Positions 26,037 through 35,627 of a DNA stretch of 64,000 nucleotides are shown here, piece by piece. The DNA is taken from the NCBI RefSeq assembly GCF_005503535.1, contig NZ_SCNN01000025.1:26548-90547 (forward strand). The letters run 5' to 3'. Under the pieces are notes generated by a model that made no database searches, was not told where the DNA came from, and was given only the letters and a program-made list of their open reading frames with translations. Both the position numbers and the translations under genes were made by a program. The stretch comes from Mesorhizobium comanense. GTDB taxonomy: Bacteria; Pseudomonadota; Alphaproteobacteria; Rhizobiales; Rhizobiaceae. Positions within the stretch are counted from its first letter, which is position 1. Each line of letters opens with the position of its first letter.

Positions 26037-28973
26037 TTATTCTGGTTGTTCGGGTCGCGAAATCGCGGATAGATCGATCGCCAGGCGATGGGCGTCCTCC
26101 TCATCTGCTCCCACCCGTCGCAGCATCTCGAGGAAGGCGTCGGGGTCGGGCTGGCCGAGCGCGAGGCGGTAGTAGAGGAGGTCCTTGAGCATCCGCTCCT
26201 TTCGGGTCGATCTCAGGCTGAACCGCCAATTGAAACTGATACTCTCCGGACGGCCCGAGTCCGGCAGCCACCAGCGTTCAAGCCCGGTACCACCAGGGGG
26301 CTGCTCCCGGGCGACTTCGAGAAGGCAGGCGAACGGGCTGCCCTCCTCCGCGCGCGCTAATGCTGCATCGCTGTGGGCGGCGGCGAGCGACTGCCTGACA
26401 GCGAGGCTCCCGAACCGGGCGATCCGGCCCTCCCGTTGCTCGAAGTCAACTGGGTCAGTCGGCAGGTCCCAATGCACGATCCGGCGGCACCAGAGGTGGA
26501 AGTCGAGGCCCTCCTGGCCGACCGAGGTTGTGCACAAGACATGGGGCCAAAATGGGGAGTTGAACGCGCGGCGAAGCATGTCGCTGCGTAGCCTTCCCCC
26601 CTTCTTCTTTCCCGTCCGCCTTTGCTCGCCCCCAGCAAAGGGGGCGACCGCCTGGACGGGGACTCGGTACTTTCCTCTCGCCCGCTTGAACTGCACGAGA
26701 CCGGGACGGTCCAGAATGCAATTGGACAGTTGCTCCACGATCTCGAGTCCTCGAGCATCACCTAGTTTCCCAACGAGGCAGATCTGCTCGTCGAGGACGG
26801 CCTCGAAGCCGCCCTTCATCATGGCCTCGCACAGCGCGTCCGGATAGCGCGTGCGTGTCGATGCAGCGAGCATCAATTCGGCGAAGGTGCGATGCCCGAA
26901 ATACCCGCGGAGTCGGTTCCAGGCAAAGTCGAAGACGGGTGCGTATTCGCGTTTCGAGTTCTGCGGGATGCCGTGCCGGTTGACGCAGCGGGCGATGATC
27001 GATCCCGGAGCCGATACGATGTGATCTGCGAGGGTCGCAAGTTCCGCTCGCGAGATCGTTGCGATGCGCTGGATGGCTCTCCAATCCTTGGACTTCCCGC
27101 CTGTCCGTGCGCTCGCCGCGAGCGAGACGACGCGGTTGAAGGCTTGTGCGGAGATCTGCCGCTCGATGCCGCAAGCGACAATCCAAGTCGGCCTCTTCTC
27201 ATCCCCGTCCAAGCGGACTCCCTTTCTGGTGAGATAGTCCTCCAGCTGATCCACCGCGTCACGCCGCATCGCCAGCATGCCACTCTTGGTCGCCTTTCTC
27301 GGGTCGATCGCGAGCGACAGGTTTGGCCACTGCATGAAGATGCCAACGAGCGCTCCACTTTCGCTGCCCCCGGGTCTTAGAAACGGCGCCTTCTTGCCAT
27401 GGCCGCCGATCCCGCCCGTGAGGTCAATCGATAGCAGCGCGGATATCGAGGTGGGTGCTCCGCGCCACTTGCTGAACAGGAGTGTCTTGCCTGGCAGGGT
27501 CCGCTTCGAGGACCAAGGTCCCTCCAGGCGCCACCATGGCACCGTCGGCGGTTGCCATGGCAGCGCCAGACTCTTTGATCCGCCCGCCATGCCCGAGAGC
27601 ACTCGCAACTGCGGATGAGCCAAACTCCCGCGGCCGGACCCAGCCTCGAAGGGCGGCGCCTTGGCATCGGACAGCTTCTCCCAAACCTTGTACACATGCA
27701 GCGTCTGCGCGGGATAGGGTATCGAACTCCACATCGCTGGCGCCCATCCGGCGAATTCCTTGCCGCAGTTCTCGGCGAGGTGCCTGAAGAGCATTAGGTC
27801 TCGCGCCTCGATGTCGACGAGGTGGTTGTCGCGTTCGAACAGATCTTTCTTGTGAACGAGAGCGCGCTCAGTGCGCGCCATGAGCGGGCTCAGGAGTGTC
27901 TCCAGTCGGGATTTCGCCTTGAGCACTTCCTCTCGCACGATCTCGGAGGAGCCAGGCGTGGCGAGTGCGTCGTGATAGTCCCGCATCGCCGCCTCCACCG
28001 TCACACAGCAATTGGGATCGTCGGCGAGAAATCCAGCCAGGTCGACCAGCGCCCGGTAATGCTCGACGGGATGCACCTCTTCGCCGCTGAGCCGGCGGAG
28101 TCGGTAGGGTGTTGCCGAGAGCAGGAGGACTGCGGGTTTCTGATCGCCCTTCAGGAGTGCATCAACAAGGAGCTTGTGCACCCGCGCTCGTTCGCGCTTT
28201 AGCCTGTCCTCAGATGCTTCGCGCTGGGGAAGGATCAGATCTGCGTATCTGTGGAAATCGTCGAGGATTACGAGGTCCGGACGAACCGATTTCGAGCGCA
28301 ACGCCGAAAGGGCCAGCGCGGATCGGAACCGTGCAATGAGTTCCGCTAGCCTAATCTCCTTTGCTTCCAGCCAAGCGATGATGGTCTTCTCGAGGTTGCC
28401 CTTTGGGCAGTCGAAGATGTCACGCAACGCACGCTCGATGCCGATCTGGGTGTGGCCTTCCAGGCTTGACGCTCGCTCGCCAAGAAGCGACCGCGCATTC
28501 GGTCCGCGGTTGCGGTCGAGTCGCAGGACGATGGACCTCAGCGCATCGTACTTGTCGAGTACCTTGCGGATGAGCGCGCGTTCCGCCTTTCGGCCTGTTC
28601 GCGGGCCTGGCTTCCATCCAGGTAGGCTGGTTTCGGGGGTGAAGGTGAATATGCGATAGCCCTTGCCCTCGTCGGGTAGCGCACCGGGCACGAGCGCTAG
28701 GCGGTCCTCGCCCGTCGTGTAATCCTTCTCGTCGATCTCTGTGAGTGACACGAACTTCAGTCGGTTCTGTCCGACGATCTCGAGGCTCGGGCAGAGGTAC
28801 ATCACGTTGAGCCGGCGGCGGTTCTTTCGCAGCCCTTCGGCTACCGAGCGCGCGATGATCGTCTTGCCCAGCCCGACTTCGTCGGCCACCAAAAAGCGTC
28901 TCGGCCCATCCCCCTCGAGACGCTTGAGCGCGACACGAACGGTCCTTCTCTGGAACTCTGCAAGGTTCGTCAC
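26037..28973 (-). CDS. SF2 helicase, third gene of a DUF6361/PLD/helicase operon
   Basis: Large helicase (978 aa). Motifs in order: Q-like FQRRTVRVALKRL, Walker A VADEVGLGKTIIA near residue 35, an unusual Walker B LVILDDFHRY, motif III LLLSATPYRLRR, and in the C-terminal RecA domain motif V CTTSVGQEGLDFHLW and motif VI FEQREGRIARFG. About 350 residues separate the two RecA domains and look family-specific. It resembles SNF2/RapA-like SF2 ATPases that move on duplex nucleic acid. The GTG start overlaps the PLD gene stop by 4 bp, so the three genes are coupled. Position in a defence island suggests an anti-phage role; this is inference. Confidence 0.85.
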   Translation of the reverse strand: MTNLAEFQRRTVRVALKRLEGDGPRRFLVADEVGLGKTIIARSVAEGLRKNRRRLNVMYLCPSLEIVGQNRLKFVSLTEIDEKDYTTGEDRLALVPGALPDEGKGYRIFTFTPETSLPGWKPGPRTGRKAERALIRKVLDKYDALRSIVLRLDRNRGPNARSLLGERASSLEGHTQIGIERALRDIFDCPKGNLEKTIIAWLEAKEIRLAELIARFRSALALSALRSKSVRPDLVILDDFHRYADLILPQREASEDRLKRERARVHKLLVDALLKGDQKPAVLLLSATPYRLRRLSGEEVHPVEHYRALVDLAGFLADDPNCCVTVEAAMRDYHDALATPGSSEIVREEVLKAKSRLETLLSPLMARTERALVHKKDLFERDNHLVDIEARDLMLFRHLAENCGKEFAGWAPAMWSSIPYPAQTLHVYKVWEKLSDAKAPPFEAGSGRGSLAHPQLRVLSGMAGGSKSLALPWQPPTVPWWRLEGPWSSKRTLPGKTLLFSKWRGAPTSISALLSIDLTGGIGGHGKKAPFLRPGGSESGALVGIFMQWPNLSLAIDPRKATKSGMLAMRRDAVDQLEDYLTRKGVRLDGDEKRPTWIVACGIERQISAQAFNRVVSLAASARTGGKSKDWRAIQRIATISRAELATLADHIVSAPGSIIARCVNRHGIPQNSKREYAPVFDFAWNRLRGYFGHRTFAELMLAASTRTRYPDALCEAMMKGGFEAVLDEQICLVGKLGDARGLEIVEQLSNCILDRPGLVQFKRARGKYRVPVQAVAPFAGGEQRRTGKKKGGRLRSDMLRRAFNSPFWPHVLCTTSVGQEGLDFHLWCRRIVHWDLPTDPVDFEQREGRIARFGSLAVRQSLAAAHSDAALARAEEGSPFACLLEVAREQPPGGTGLERWWLPDSGRPESISFNWRFSLRSTRKERMLKDLLYYRLALGQPDPDAFLEMLRRVGADEEDAHRLAIDLSAISRPEQPE

Positions 28974-30781
28974 GCCGCGACGCCGATGGCGTCATGGACA
29001 GCCTGCAGGAACGGCCGCACCTCCTCCAGGTCATTGAGTGCGGCTTCCCGCTCCTCATCGTCAGGAATGGTCGCGAAGACCTCCCCGAACGATTCCAGCA
29101 TTACCATCATTCCGCCCACGCGGCTCTCGAACGCCTTGTGGTCGCGCGCCCAGGCGGCCAACATGGTCTCGAGGGTGAAAATCTGGGCCAGCCGACCGGA
29201 CGGGTCCTGTCGGGGTGATGTCCCGACTGCGTCCGACCAGCGCTGCCCGCCAGTGCCGTCGACACCATCGAGGAGCGACCGCAGCCAGTCGCGGAACCTG
29301 TTCGCACCGACGTAGCGCGCAAGCAGCACGCGGTCCCTCCGTTCAACGTCGATGCCCTCGGCGTCGAGAGCCTGTACCCAGCTGCGACTCACCTCCGGGT
29401 CGGTGAGGCTGCGCGCCCGAAAGTTTACGAGCGACGTCTGCTCGCTCACAGGCGGCGGGTTTGCGAGCAGTCGTATCGAGCGCGATGATCCCTGGATCGA
29501 CGTCCAGGCGTCGGCGTCGAGGAATGGAGACACCTCAAAGTGCGCAAGCCCCAGCACATGTCCGGTGCCATCGCCGACGATTAAGTGCAGCCCGTCGTCC
29601 TTGTAGGCTAGGATGAACGAGCATTCCAGAAACTGGCTGATTAGTCCGTCCAGCTCCCGCTGTGCGCGTGCATTCTCCCGCTCCTGAGTCGTATCAACTT
29701 CAATGGTGGCAAGCTCGATGCCACTGTCGACGAAGCCGTAGATTGAATCAGCCAGAGCCGGATCGGTGATGTCGAGAATCGCGACGGCTTCTGCATTGGG
29801 ACCGACCAGGCCTCGCTTCGTCAGATTCGCGCTGCCGAGCAGGAGCGCGGTCCTCTGCCCCTTTGATACCGCTAGGAGCTTGGCGTGAATGCCCGTAGAC
29901 GGCGGCTCGTTGAACTCGCCGTCCGCTTCCTCCTGTTGCTGCTCGACGGAAACGGTCGCCTCGGGCTCTGGCGCGGCGTCAACGCGGAAATTCACCCCGT
30001 CGTGGGGTGCGCAGTCCGCCCCCGCGATCTCGGTCGTCAGGAGCGCGATGCTTCGCGCTCCTGCCTTCAGGACCTCGGCGAGGCCGCCGTGATCGATGAA
30101 GGGACTGACTGCACAGCTGCGGTCGGCTCGCGGCAGCAGCGCCGTATCGATGAACCGCCGGGTCTGTCCGTTGCGACGCCAGAGGATGTTACGGACGCTC
30201 ATTCCCGGCGGTGCCATCCATCGGGTGGATCTAAGCTCGCTCAACTCGGTCGGCGTGAGCCGGGCCTCCTCCATCAAATCCTCCGCCAGGCGTGCGATGT
30301 CGGGGATTGGCTTGGCCGCCCTCTCTTTGGAGGTCACGAGCAGCATGCCGGCGTCACGGTCGGTCGAGCCCGTGAGGTTGCGGCTGCCAATCCAAAAGCG
30401 CCATTCGACACCACCCTCCGCCTCGTATCTCACCAGGGCGGTCTTAGGGTGCCAGCTTTCTTCGCGCTCGTTCGAGGGGATGGCGTGTACCATCGTATCC
30501 AAGAGTGGCAGGACTGACCGATGCGCGCTCGGAGCCATGACACGGCTGAGCTGATGCAAGACGAGGAGTTTGCCACGGAGCTTGTCGAACGCCTTCACCA
30601 GCCCAAGCGGCGATGCCTCGAACTCCACTTCGACATCGCTTCCCAGCGCAAGCACCAAGCCGAGCATGGCGACCAGGTCCAGCGAATAGGTCGTGACGAT
30701 CGCCCGTGACACCATCTGACCGGGGCCCGGTCTAAGCGTGCCGAATATCGAGATGCGGTCGTCGCGTCGACCGAAGGTCAT
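28970..30781 (-). CDS. Phospholipase D-fold (HKD) nuclease-like protein
   Basis: Protein of 603 aa with two HKD-type half motifs. The first is SWHPKTALVRYE followed by GSRNLTGSTDRD; the second is GIHAKLLAVSKG followed by GSANLTKRGL. Both keep H, K and the Asn-containing GS(R/A)N loop, while the aspartate of the classic HxKxxxxD is not obvious, as in many helicase-linked PLD nucleases. ATG 30781 overlaps the DUF6361 gene stop by 4 bp; the longer frame before it lies inside that gene. In DISARM, DrmC has the same fold and works near a helicase, but the other DISARM genes are not seen here. The role as nuclease or nucleic-acid end processor is inferred. Confidence 0.8.
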   Translation of the reverse strand: MTFGRRDDRISIFGTLRPGPGQMVSRAIVTTYSLDLVAMLGLVLALGSDVEVEFEASPLGLVKAFDKLRGKLLVLHQLSRVMAPSAHRSVLPLLDTMVHAIPSNEREESWHPKTALVRYEAEGGVEWRFWIGSRNLTGSTDRDAGMLLVTSKERAAKPIPDIARLAEDLMEEARLTPTELSELRSTRWMAPPGMSVRNILWRRNGQTRRFIDTALLPRADRSCAVSPFIDHGGLAEVLKAGARSIALLTTEIAGADCAPHDGVNFRVDAAPEPEATVSVEQQQEEADGEFNEPPSTGIHAKLLAVSKGQRTALLLGSANLTKRGLVGPNAEAVAILDITDPALADSIYGFVDSGIELATIEVDTTQERENARAQRELDGLISQFLECSFILAYKDDGLHLIVGDGTGHVLGLAHFEVSPFLDADAWTSIQGSSRSIRLLANPPPVSEQTSLVNFRARSLTDPEVSRSWVQALDAEGIDVERRDRVLLARYVGANRFRDWLRSLLDGVDGTGGQRWSDAVGTSPRQDPSGRLAQIFTLETMLAAWARDHKAFESRVGGMMVMLESFGEVFATIPDDEEREAALNDLEEVRPFLQAVHDAIGVAA

Positions 30782-31971
30782 GATGCGTGCCCTACGCACT
30801 TGATCATGTTGCGCACGGCGGGCCACCGGAAGTCGAGGGGGGTGGCCACGCCCTTCTGCCAGTCCCGGCGGCGCTTCTCGTTGACGAGGTACGCGCGAAC
30901 ATCCTTCAGATCCCGTTCCCTGATCGTCAGCGCACTGGCAATCGCATCGAGAGGCCTCCGCTCGCGCACCCATTCCGTCACGGTCTCGATGAACTCTACG
31001 AGACGAGTATCTATGCGGGTCTCCGATCTAAGCGCGGCGACGTCAAGATCGAGCGCGGCTTTCCGGTGTTCCTCGACGAGCAGCGGAAGCGCATCCGCGT
31101 GGCGGTGATCCTCAAACCCGCGGTCCACATTGCGCCTGGCCTCGATCAGCGCTGAGTGTGCGGCTCGGGCGATGCAGGCGACGGAGGCTGCCCTTTCGGC
31201 GAGCACAAGGGCGTCGCGGTCAGGCTTCGTCGCGGCTCGCCGGACCGCGGTGGACCAGAGCGACTCCGTCGTCACTCCGTCCTCGGCCAGTCTGCTGAGA
31301 AGTGGCTGGGTACGATCCTTTCCGGCCACCATCCACAACCGCCGGAGATACTTCGCCTCTTGGCCGCGCAGCGCGAAGTCGATTTTGCCGGTCCTGTTGA
31401 GCCAACCTGGCGGGGGTCCTGGCAATCCCTCGAACAGGACCGCGGTTAAGTACTTGCCGTCATCGCCATCCTCCCTTGTGATAAGGCGCTGCCACCTGTC
31501 GCGAAGTCCGGTCTCAGTGGGAGCTTCGCTTAGACCTCCGACAGGGCTTGCCATCCGCCACGACCTAAGGGCGGTCCAGTAGATGGTGCTGGCGCGCACC
31601 ATCGGACGCTGCTCTGCCTTGTACTTCGTCCAGCCGGAGATGCCGGAGCTCTCCAGCACCTCCACTGATTGCATGAGGCGGCGCGAGTATCGTCGCTCGA
31701 TCTCGAAAAGCTTGTCGACTGAGAAGCGTTCGCCAGCTGTGCGGGAGAGCAGCTCCTGGTAGGACCAAGCGACGAAGAACACGTATCTGAGTTGGGCGTG
31801 CTGCACCGACGTTCCAGGGAAGAACCGGTCGGCGAAGGCGAAGTGGATCGGAGCGAACCCGAGTTCGTCACGCGTCCCGTCGGATGCGGCGCTCGTGAGC
31901 AGTCGGTTGGCGGCGGCCCGATCGGCTTCCGACAGCATGAACCAGCCGATCGTGGGCTCGACACTAGGCAA
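30778..31971 (-). CDS. DUF6361-family protein, first gene of the operon
   Basis: Protein of 397 aa. The N-terminal region has TRDELGFAPIHFAFADRFFP followed by GTSVQHAQLRYVFFVAWSYQ, which matches my memory of the DUF6361 family pattern (DELG, FFPGTS, RY-F-F). No catalytic motif is evident. I use the TTG start at 31971 because AGGAG lies 6 bases upstream and the family starts close to this point; the next ATG is 12 codons inside. It overlaps the PLD gene by 4 bp. The function of DUF6361 is unknown to me; its place suggests a sensor or adaptor for the nuclease-helicase pair. Confidence 0.7.
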   Translation of the reverse strand: MPSVEPTIGWFMLSEADRAAANRLLTSAASDGTRDELGFAPIHFAFADRFFPGTSVQHAQLRYVFFVAWSYQELLSRTAGERFSVDKLFEIERRYSRRLMQSVEVLESSGISGWTKYKAEQRPMVRASTIYWTALRSWRMASPVGGLSEAPTETGLRDRWQRLITREDGDDGKYLTAVLFEGLPGPPPGWLNRTGKIDFALRGQEAKYLRRLWMVAGKDRTQPLLSRLAEDGVTTESLWSTAVRRAATKPDRDALVLAERAASVACIARAAHSALIEARRNVDRGFEDHRHADALPLLVEEHRKAALDLDVAALRSETRIDTRLVEFIETVTEWVRERRPLDAIASALTIRERDLKDVRAYLVNEKRRRDWQKGVATPLDFRWPAVRNMIKCVGHAS

Positions 31972-32732
31972 CGGCTGCTCCTGTCATCATCCGACTTGAA
32001 CTTCCGTCGACAATATCGCGCGCGGGGCGACTTTCCTCGAGCGGATTCCGTAGGCTTGGGATGAGAAGGTCGCAGCGAAAGAGGGCGTTGTTGACCGCCA
32101 GGATCGGCGGTTCGTGCGCACGCGATTTCCATCCGAAAACACCGCAAAGATGTCGGAACCGAGCCGGCCGAAAAGCTGCGGACGCAAAATGTCCGGCGAA
32201 GACACCGATACAGAGCTTGCCAAGAATCATCCCCCGCCAACGAAGTTGGCCCAAATGGTCGCACCGCGTCAAGCAGATAGCTTAGGTTGTCGTTGAATTA
32301 ATAAGTTCGAATCACACCCACAGCCAAGTTTAGTTGCTTATGGCACCAGCGCGGCTTATGCCTCATGCGGCGACCAGTTCTCAATAGAGCGATGTCCGCT
32401 GATCCCGAACAGAGCGAGGAACATTTGTTTTCCTGGTGCGAAAGGCTAGCATAAGCAGAAATCAACCGCGCTGCCGCATCATCAATGCTCAGAACTTCAG
32501 GAATTCCGCCCGATGGCGGGTCAACCCGTGCATCGATTGAGGTTCGTCACTATTTTGGCGGGAATCATACCTCATGGACGAATGGCCGTGCCCTGCTGGC
32601 ATTTCCCTCGCGGCTCGGACAACCGACCAAAATCACCTTGACTTAGGGACCTTTTTAGACGCGATAGCGTGAACTTGCGGATGAGGAAAATATTCCCTCG
32701 ATTATAAGATTTTCGGACAACTCGGAGCGATC
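31972..32732. other. Divergent promoter region of two defence loci
   Basis: The 761 bp separate the DUF6361 operon from the MmeI-like gene, transcribed apart. I see no credible gene. The part from about 32280 to 32720 is more AT-rich than the neighbours. A TTGACT at 32639-32644 could be a -35 element for the MmeI-like gene, but no good -10 is at the right distance. Confidence 0.4.
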
Positions 32733-35627
32733 GTGACACCTGAACAATTCATTGGGAAGTGGGAGGCGTCAACCCTCAAGGAACGTTCCGCGGCACAGTC
32801 GCACTTCAACGACCTGTGCGAGATGTTGGGCGTGGATAAGCCGACCGACGTTGATACGAGTGGTGACTGGTACTGCTTTGAGCGGGGCGCTTCAAAGACG
32901 ACTGGAGGTGAAGGCTGGGCGGACGTATGGAAAAAGGGGCATTTCGGCTGGGAATATAAAGGCAAGAGGAAAGATCTGACAGCCGCCTACGCACAGCTGC
33001 AGCAATATGCGGTGGCGCTCGAGAACCCGCCGCTCCTTGTAGTGTCCGACATGGACCATTTTGTCATTCATACTAACTGGACGAATACGGTATCAGAGAC
33101 CCATCATATCAAGATCCAAGATCTTTCTGACGCAAATCAACGCGATAAGCTGCGTTGGCTATTTACGGAACCTGATCGGCTGAGGCCCGCCAAGACGATT
33201 GATGCGCTCACGCGTGAAGCCGCAGACACGTTCGCCTCACTCGCGATCAGCCTCAGCAAAGTTCATGACCCGCATGCCGTCGCTCACTTCGTGAATAGGC
33301 TTGTCTTCTGCATGTTTGCAGAGGACATCGGCCTCCTTCCTCGAAAGATATTCAACCTTATCCTAGAGAAAAGCATCAAAAAGCCTTCAGTGGCTCAAGG
33401 TATGCTAGAGCAGCTTTTTGGGGCCATGCAGAAGGGTGGCCCCTTTGGCGTTGATGAAATTGAGTGGTTCAACGGCGGTTTATTCGATGATGCTACCGCA
33501 CTCCCTCTAACCAAGAATGACCTCGAGTCAATCGGAGCAGCGGCCGCGCTAGACTGGTCCGACATCGATCCGTCGATTTTCGGGACGCTCTTCGAACGTG
33601 GATTGGACCCCGAGAAACGCGGCCAGCTTGGCGCCCATTACACCGACCCGGAAAAGATCATGATGATCATCCGGCCGGTTATTATCGACCCGCTCACACG
33701 AGAGTGGAATGGAATCCGGGAGAGGATAGAGCACGCAAAAACCTCGGCAAAGCGAAAACGAGAGCTGTTGAACGGGTTTCTGGAGCGGCTCAGGAGCTTT
33801 CGAGTGCTAGATCCGGCTTGCGGCTCCGGAAATTTCCTGTACCTCAGTCTGCTGGCGATCAAGGACCTTGAGCACCGCGTGAATCTTGAGGGCGAGATCC
33901 TCGGGTTAGGGCGGCAGTTCCCTACCGTGGGGCCGGAGGTCGTGCGGGGGATCGAGCTCAGCTCCTATGCAGCCGAACTGGCTCGTGTCACCGTATGGAT
34001 TGGCGAGATCCAATGGATGAGAAAGAACGGCTTCGATGTTAGCAAGACGCCCATCCTGAGGCCATTGCAGAACATCGATCATCGGGACGCCCTGATCAAC
34101 GAGGATGGCACCGAGGCGAGCTGGCCGGATGCCGACGTGATTGTCGGGAATCCTCCATTTCTCGGCAGCAGAAAGCTGCAACCAGAGCTGGGGCCAGAAT
34201 ATACGGCCAAGATTAGGCGCCTTTATCGTGGGCGTGTGGACGAAGGCGCTGACCTGGTCTGCTTCTGGTTTGCGAAGGCTTGGCAAGCCGTCGAGAATGG
34301 CGGCCCCCAACATGTTGGATTGGTCTCCACCAACTCGATCACCGGCGGAGCAAGCCGCGAGGTGCTAGAGCCGATCGCACGGAATGGTCGTATCTTCGAG
34401 GCTTGGCGCGATGAACCATGGACGGTGGACGGAGCAGCCGTGCGGGTATCGCTTGTTTGTTTCGGCCGAGAGAAGGCGAAGGCGCCGCTTCTTGACGGAA
34501 AGCCGGTGTCCACGATTTTCGCGGATCTGCATGCTCCCAGCGATGGCGAAGCGTTCGATCTAAGCCGTGCAAAGATTCTGGACGCGAACATTGATGTGGC
34601 CTTCCAGGGTGTCGTGCCCCGAAGCCAGCTAAATAAAAAGGCTGCTGTGAAGTTGAAGCTGCCGCCGGCATCCTTCGTGTTGCCCGGCGGCATCGCCCGC
34701 GAACTGCTTGCACAACCTGTCAACCCGAACGGACGTCCTAACAGTGACGTCGTCTTGCCATTCCTGGTCGGCAACGACGTTACCAATCGGCCAAAGGACC
34801 GGTTCATTGTCGACTTTCGCGACATGACAGAAAGCCAGGCGGCCCTTTACGAGGCGCCTTATGCATATATCGAACCGGTGAAAGCACATCGGGCGAACAT
34901 GACACAACCAGAGGCGTTGCTCAGCTGGTGGCAGCACTGGCGCTCAAGGCCAGAGCTAAGAGCAGCTATCGCTTCGCTCGACCGGTTTATAGTAAGTCCT
35001 AGAGTGGCGAAGTACCGACTTTTTGCTTGGCGGAAGCCGCCGATTGTCGCCGACAATGCCGTAGTGGTCATTGCCCGATCTGATGACACGACCTTCGGGA
35101 TCGTTCACAGCCGCTTCCACGAGATCTGGTCCCTTCGGCGAGGAACGTTTCTGGGCGTGGGCAATGACCCTCGCTACACGCCGACAACCAGTTTCAGCAC
35201 CTTCGCATTTCCGGATGGGCTGACCCCTAAATTGGCTGCTAACGATTTGGAGAAGAATGCTCATGGGCGTGCGATCGCAGAAGTCGCAAGAGAGCTGAAC
35301 CGCCTTCGGGAGAATTGGCTGAACCCAACTGGCCTAGTTACATCGATCCCTGAGGTCGTTGGGCATTTCCCAGAGCGTCTTGTTCCTGTCGATGACAAGG
35401 CGGCGAAGGAGCTCACAAAGCGCACTCTGACGAAGCTCTACAATGCAAAGCCCAAATGGCTGATCGACGCTCACCGGTCGGTAGATGAGGCTGTTGGGGC
35501 TGCGTATGGAATCTCCGCTGATGCCAAGCCGGATGAAGTCCTAAGATTTTTCTTGGAACTCAACGTGTCACGCGGCGGGTCCAAGCTCAGCGTCGTCGAT
35601 GACGACGAAACAGATGAAGAGGTCTGA
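32733..35627 (+). CDS. MmeI-like type IIL restriction-modification enzyme
   Basis: Single protein (964 aa) that probably both cuts and methylates DNA. The N-terminal nuclease region has FGWEYKGKRKDL, the D-(E)xK-type motif in the MmeI form. The methyltransferase region has motif I LDPACGSGNFLYLSL near residue 360 and motif IV VIVGNPPFLGS near residue 470, indicating an N6-adenine class enzyme. The C-terminal part (about 600-850) should be the target recognition domain. It starts with GTG at 32733, with GGAG upstream, and the length is close to MmeI (about 920). In type IIL enzymes one strand is methylated and cleavage occurs about 20 bp away, so a separate methyltransferase is not needed; none is seen here. 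Confidence 0.85.
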   Translation: MTPEQFIGKWEASTLKERSAAQSHFNDLCEMLGVDKPTDVDTSGDWYCFERGASKTTGGEGWADVWKKGHFGWEYKGKRKDLTAAYAQLQQYAVALENPPLLVVSDMDHFVIHTNWTNTVSETHHIKIQDLSDANQRDKLRWLFTEPDRLRPAKTIDALTREAADTFASLAISLSKVHDPHAVAHFVNRLVFCMFAEDIGLLPRKIFNLILEKSIKKPSVAQGMLEQLFGAMQKGGPFGVDEIEWFNGGLFDDATALPLTKNDLESIGAAAALDWSDIDPSIFGTLFERGLDPEKRGQLGAHYTDPEKIMMIIRPVIIDPLTREWNGIRERIEHAKTSAKRKRELLNGFLERLRSFRVLDPACGSGNFLYLSLLAIKDLEHRVNLEGEILGLGRQFPTVGPEVVRGIELSSYAAELARVTVWIGEIQWMRKNGFDVSKTPILRPLQNIDHRDALINEDGTEASWPDADVIVGNPPFLGSRKLQPELGPEYTAKIRRLYRGRVDEGADLVCFWFAKAWQAVENGGPQHVGLVSTNSITGGASREVLEPIARNGRIFEAWRDEPWTVDGAAVRVSLVCFGREKAKAPLLDGKPVSTIFADLHAPSDGEAFDLSRAKILDANIDVAFQGVVPRSQLNKKAAVKLKLPPASFVLPGGIARELLAQPVNPNGRPNSDVVLPFLVGNDVTNRPKDRFIVDFRDMTESQAALYEAPYAYIEPVKAHRANMTQPEALLSWWQHWRSRPELRAAIASLDRFIVSPRVAKYRLFAWRKPPIVADNAVVVIARSDDTTFGIVHSRFHEIWSLRRGTFLGVGNDPRYTPTTSFSTFAFPDGLTPKLAANDLEKNAHGRAIAEVARELNRLRENWLNPTGLVTSIPEVVGHFPERLVPVDDKAAKELTKRTLTKLYNAKPKWLIDAHRSVDEAVGAAYGISADAKPDEVLRFFLELNVSRGGSKLSVVDDDETDEEV

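Noticed and set aside
26037..31971. Calling the three-gene operon DISARM
   Set aside because: A PLD protein and a helicase are present, but I see no DUF1998 (DrmB) gene or operon-linked methyltransferase, and DUF6361 is not a DISARM part.
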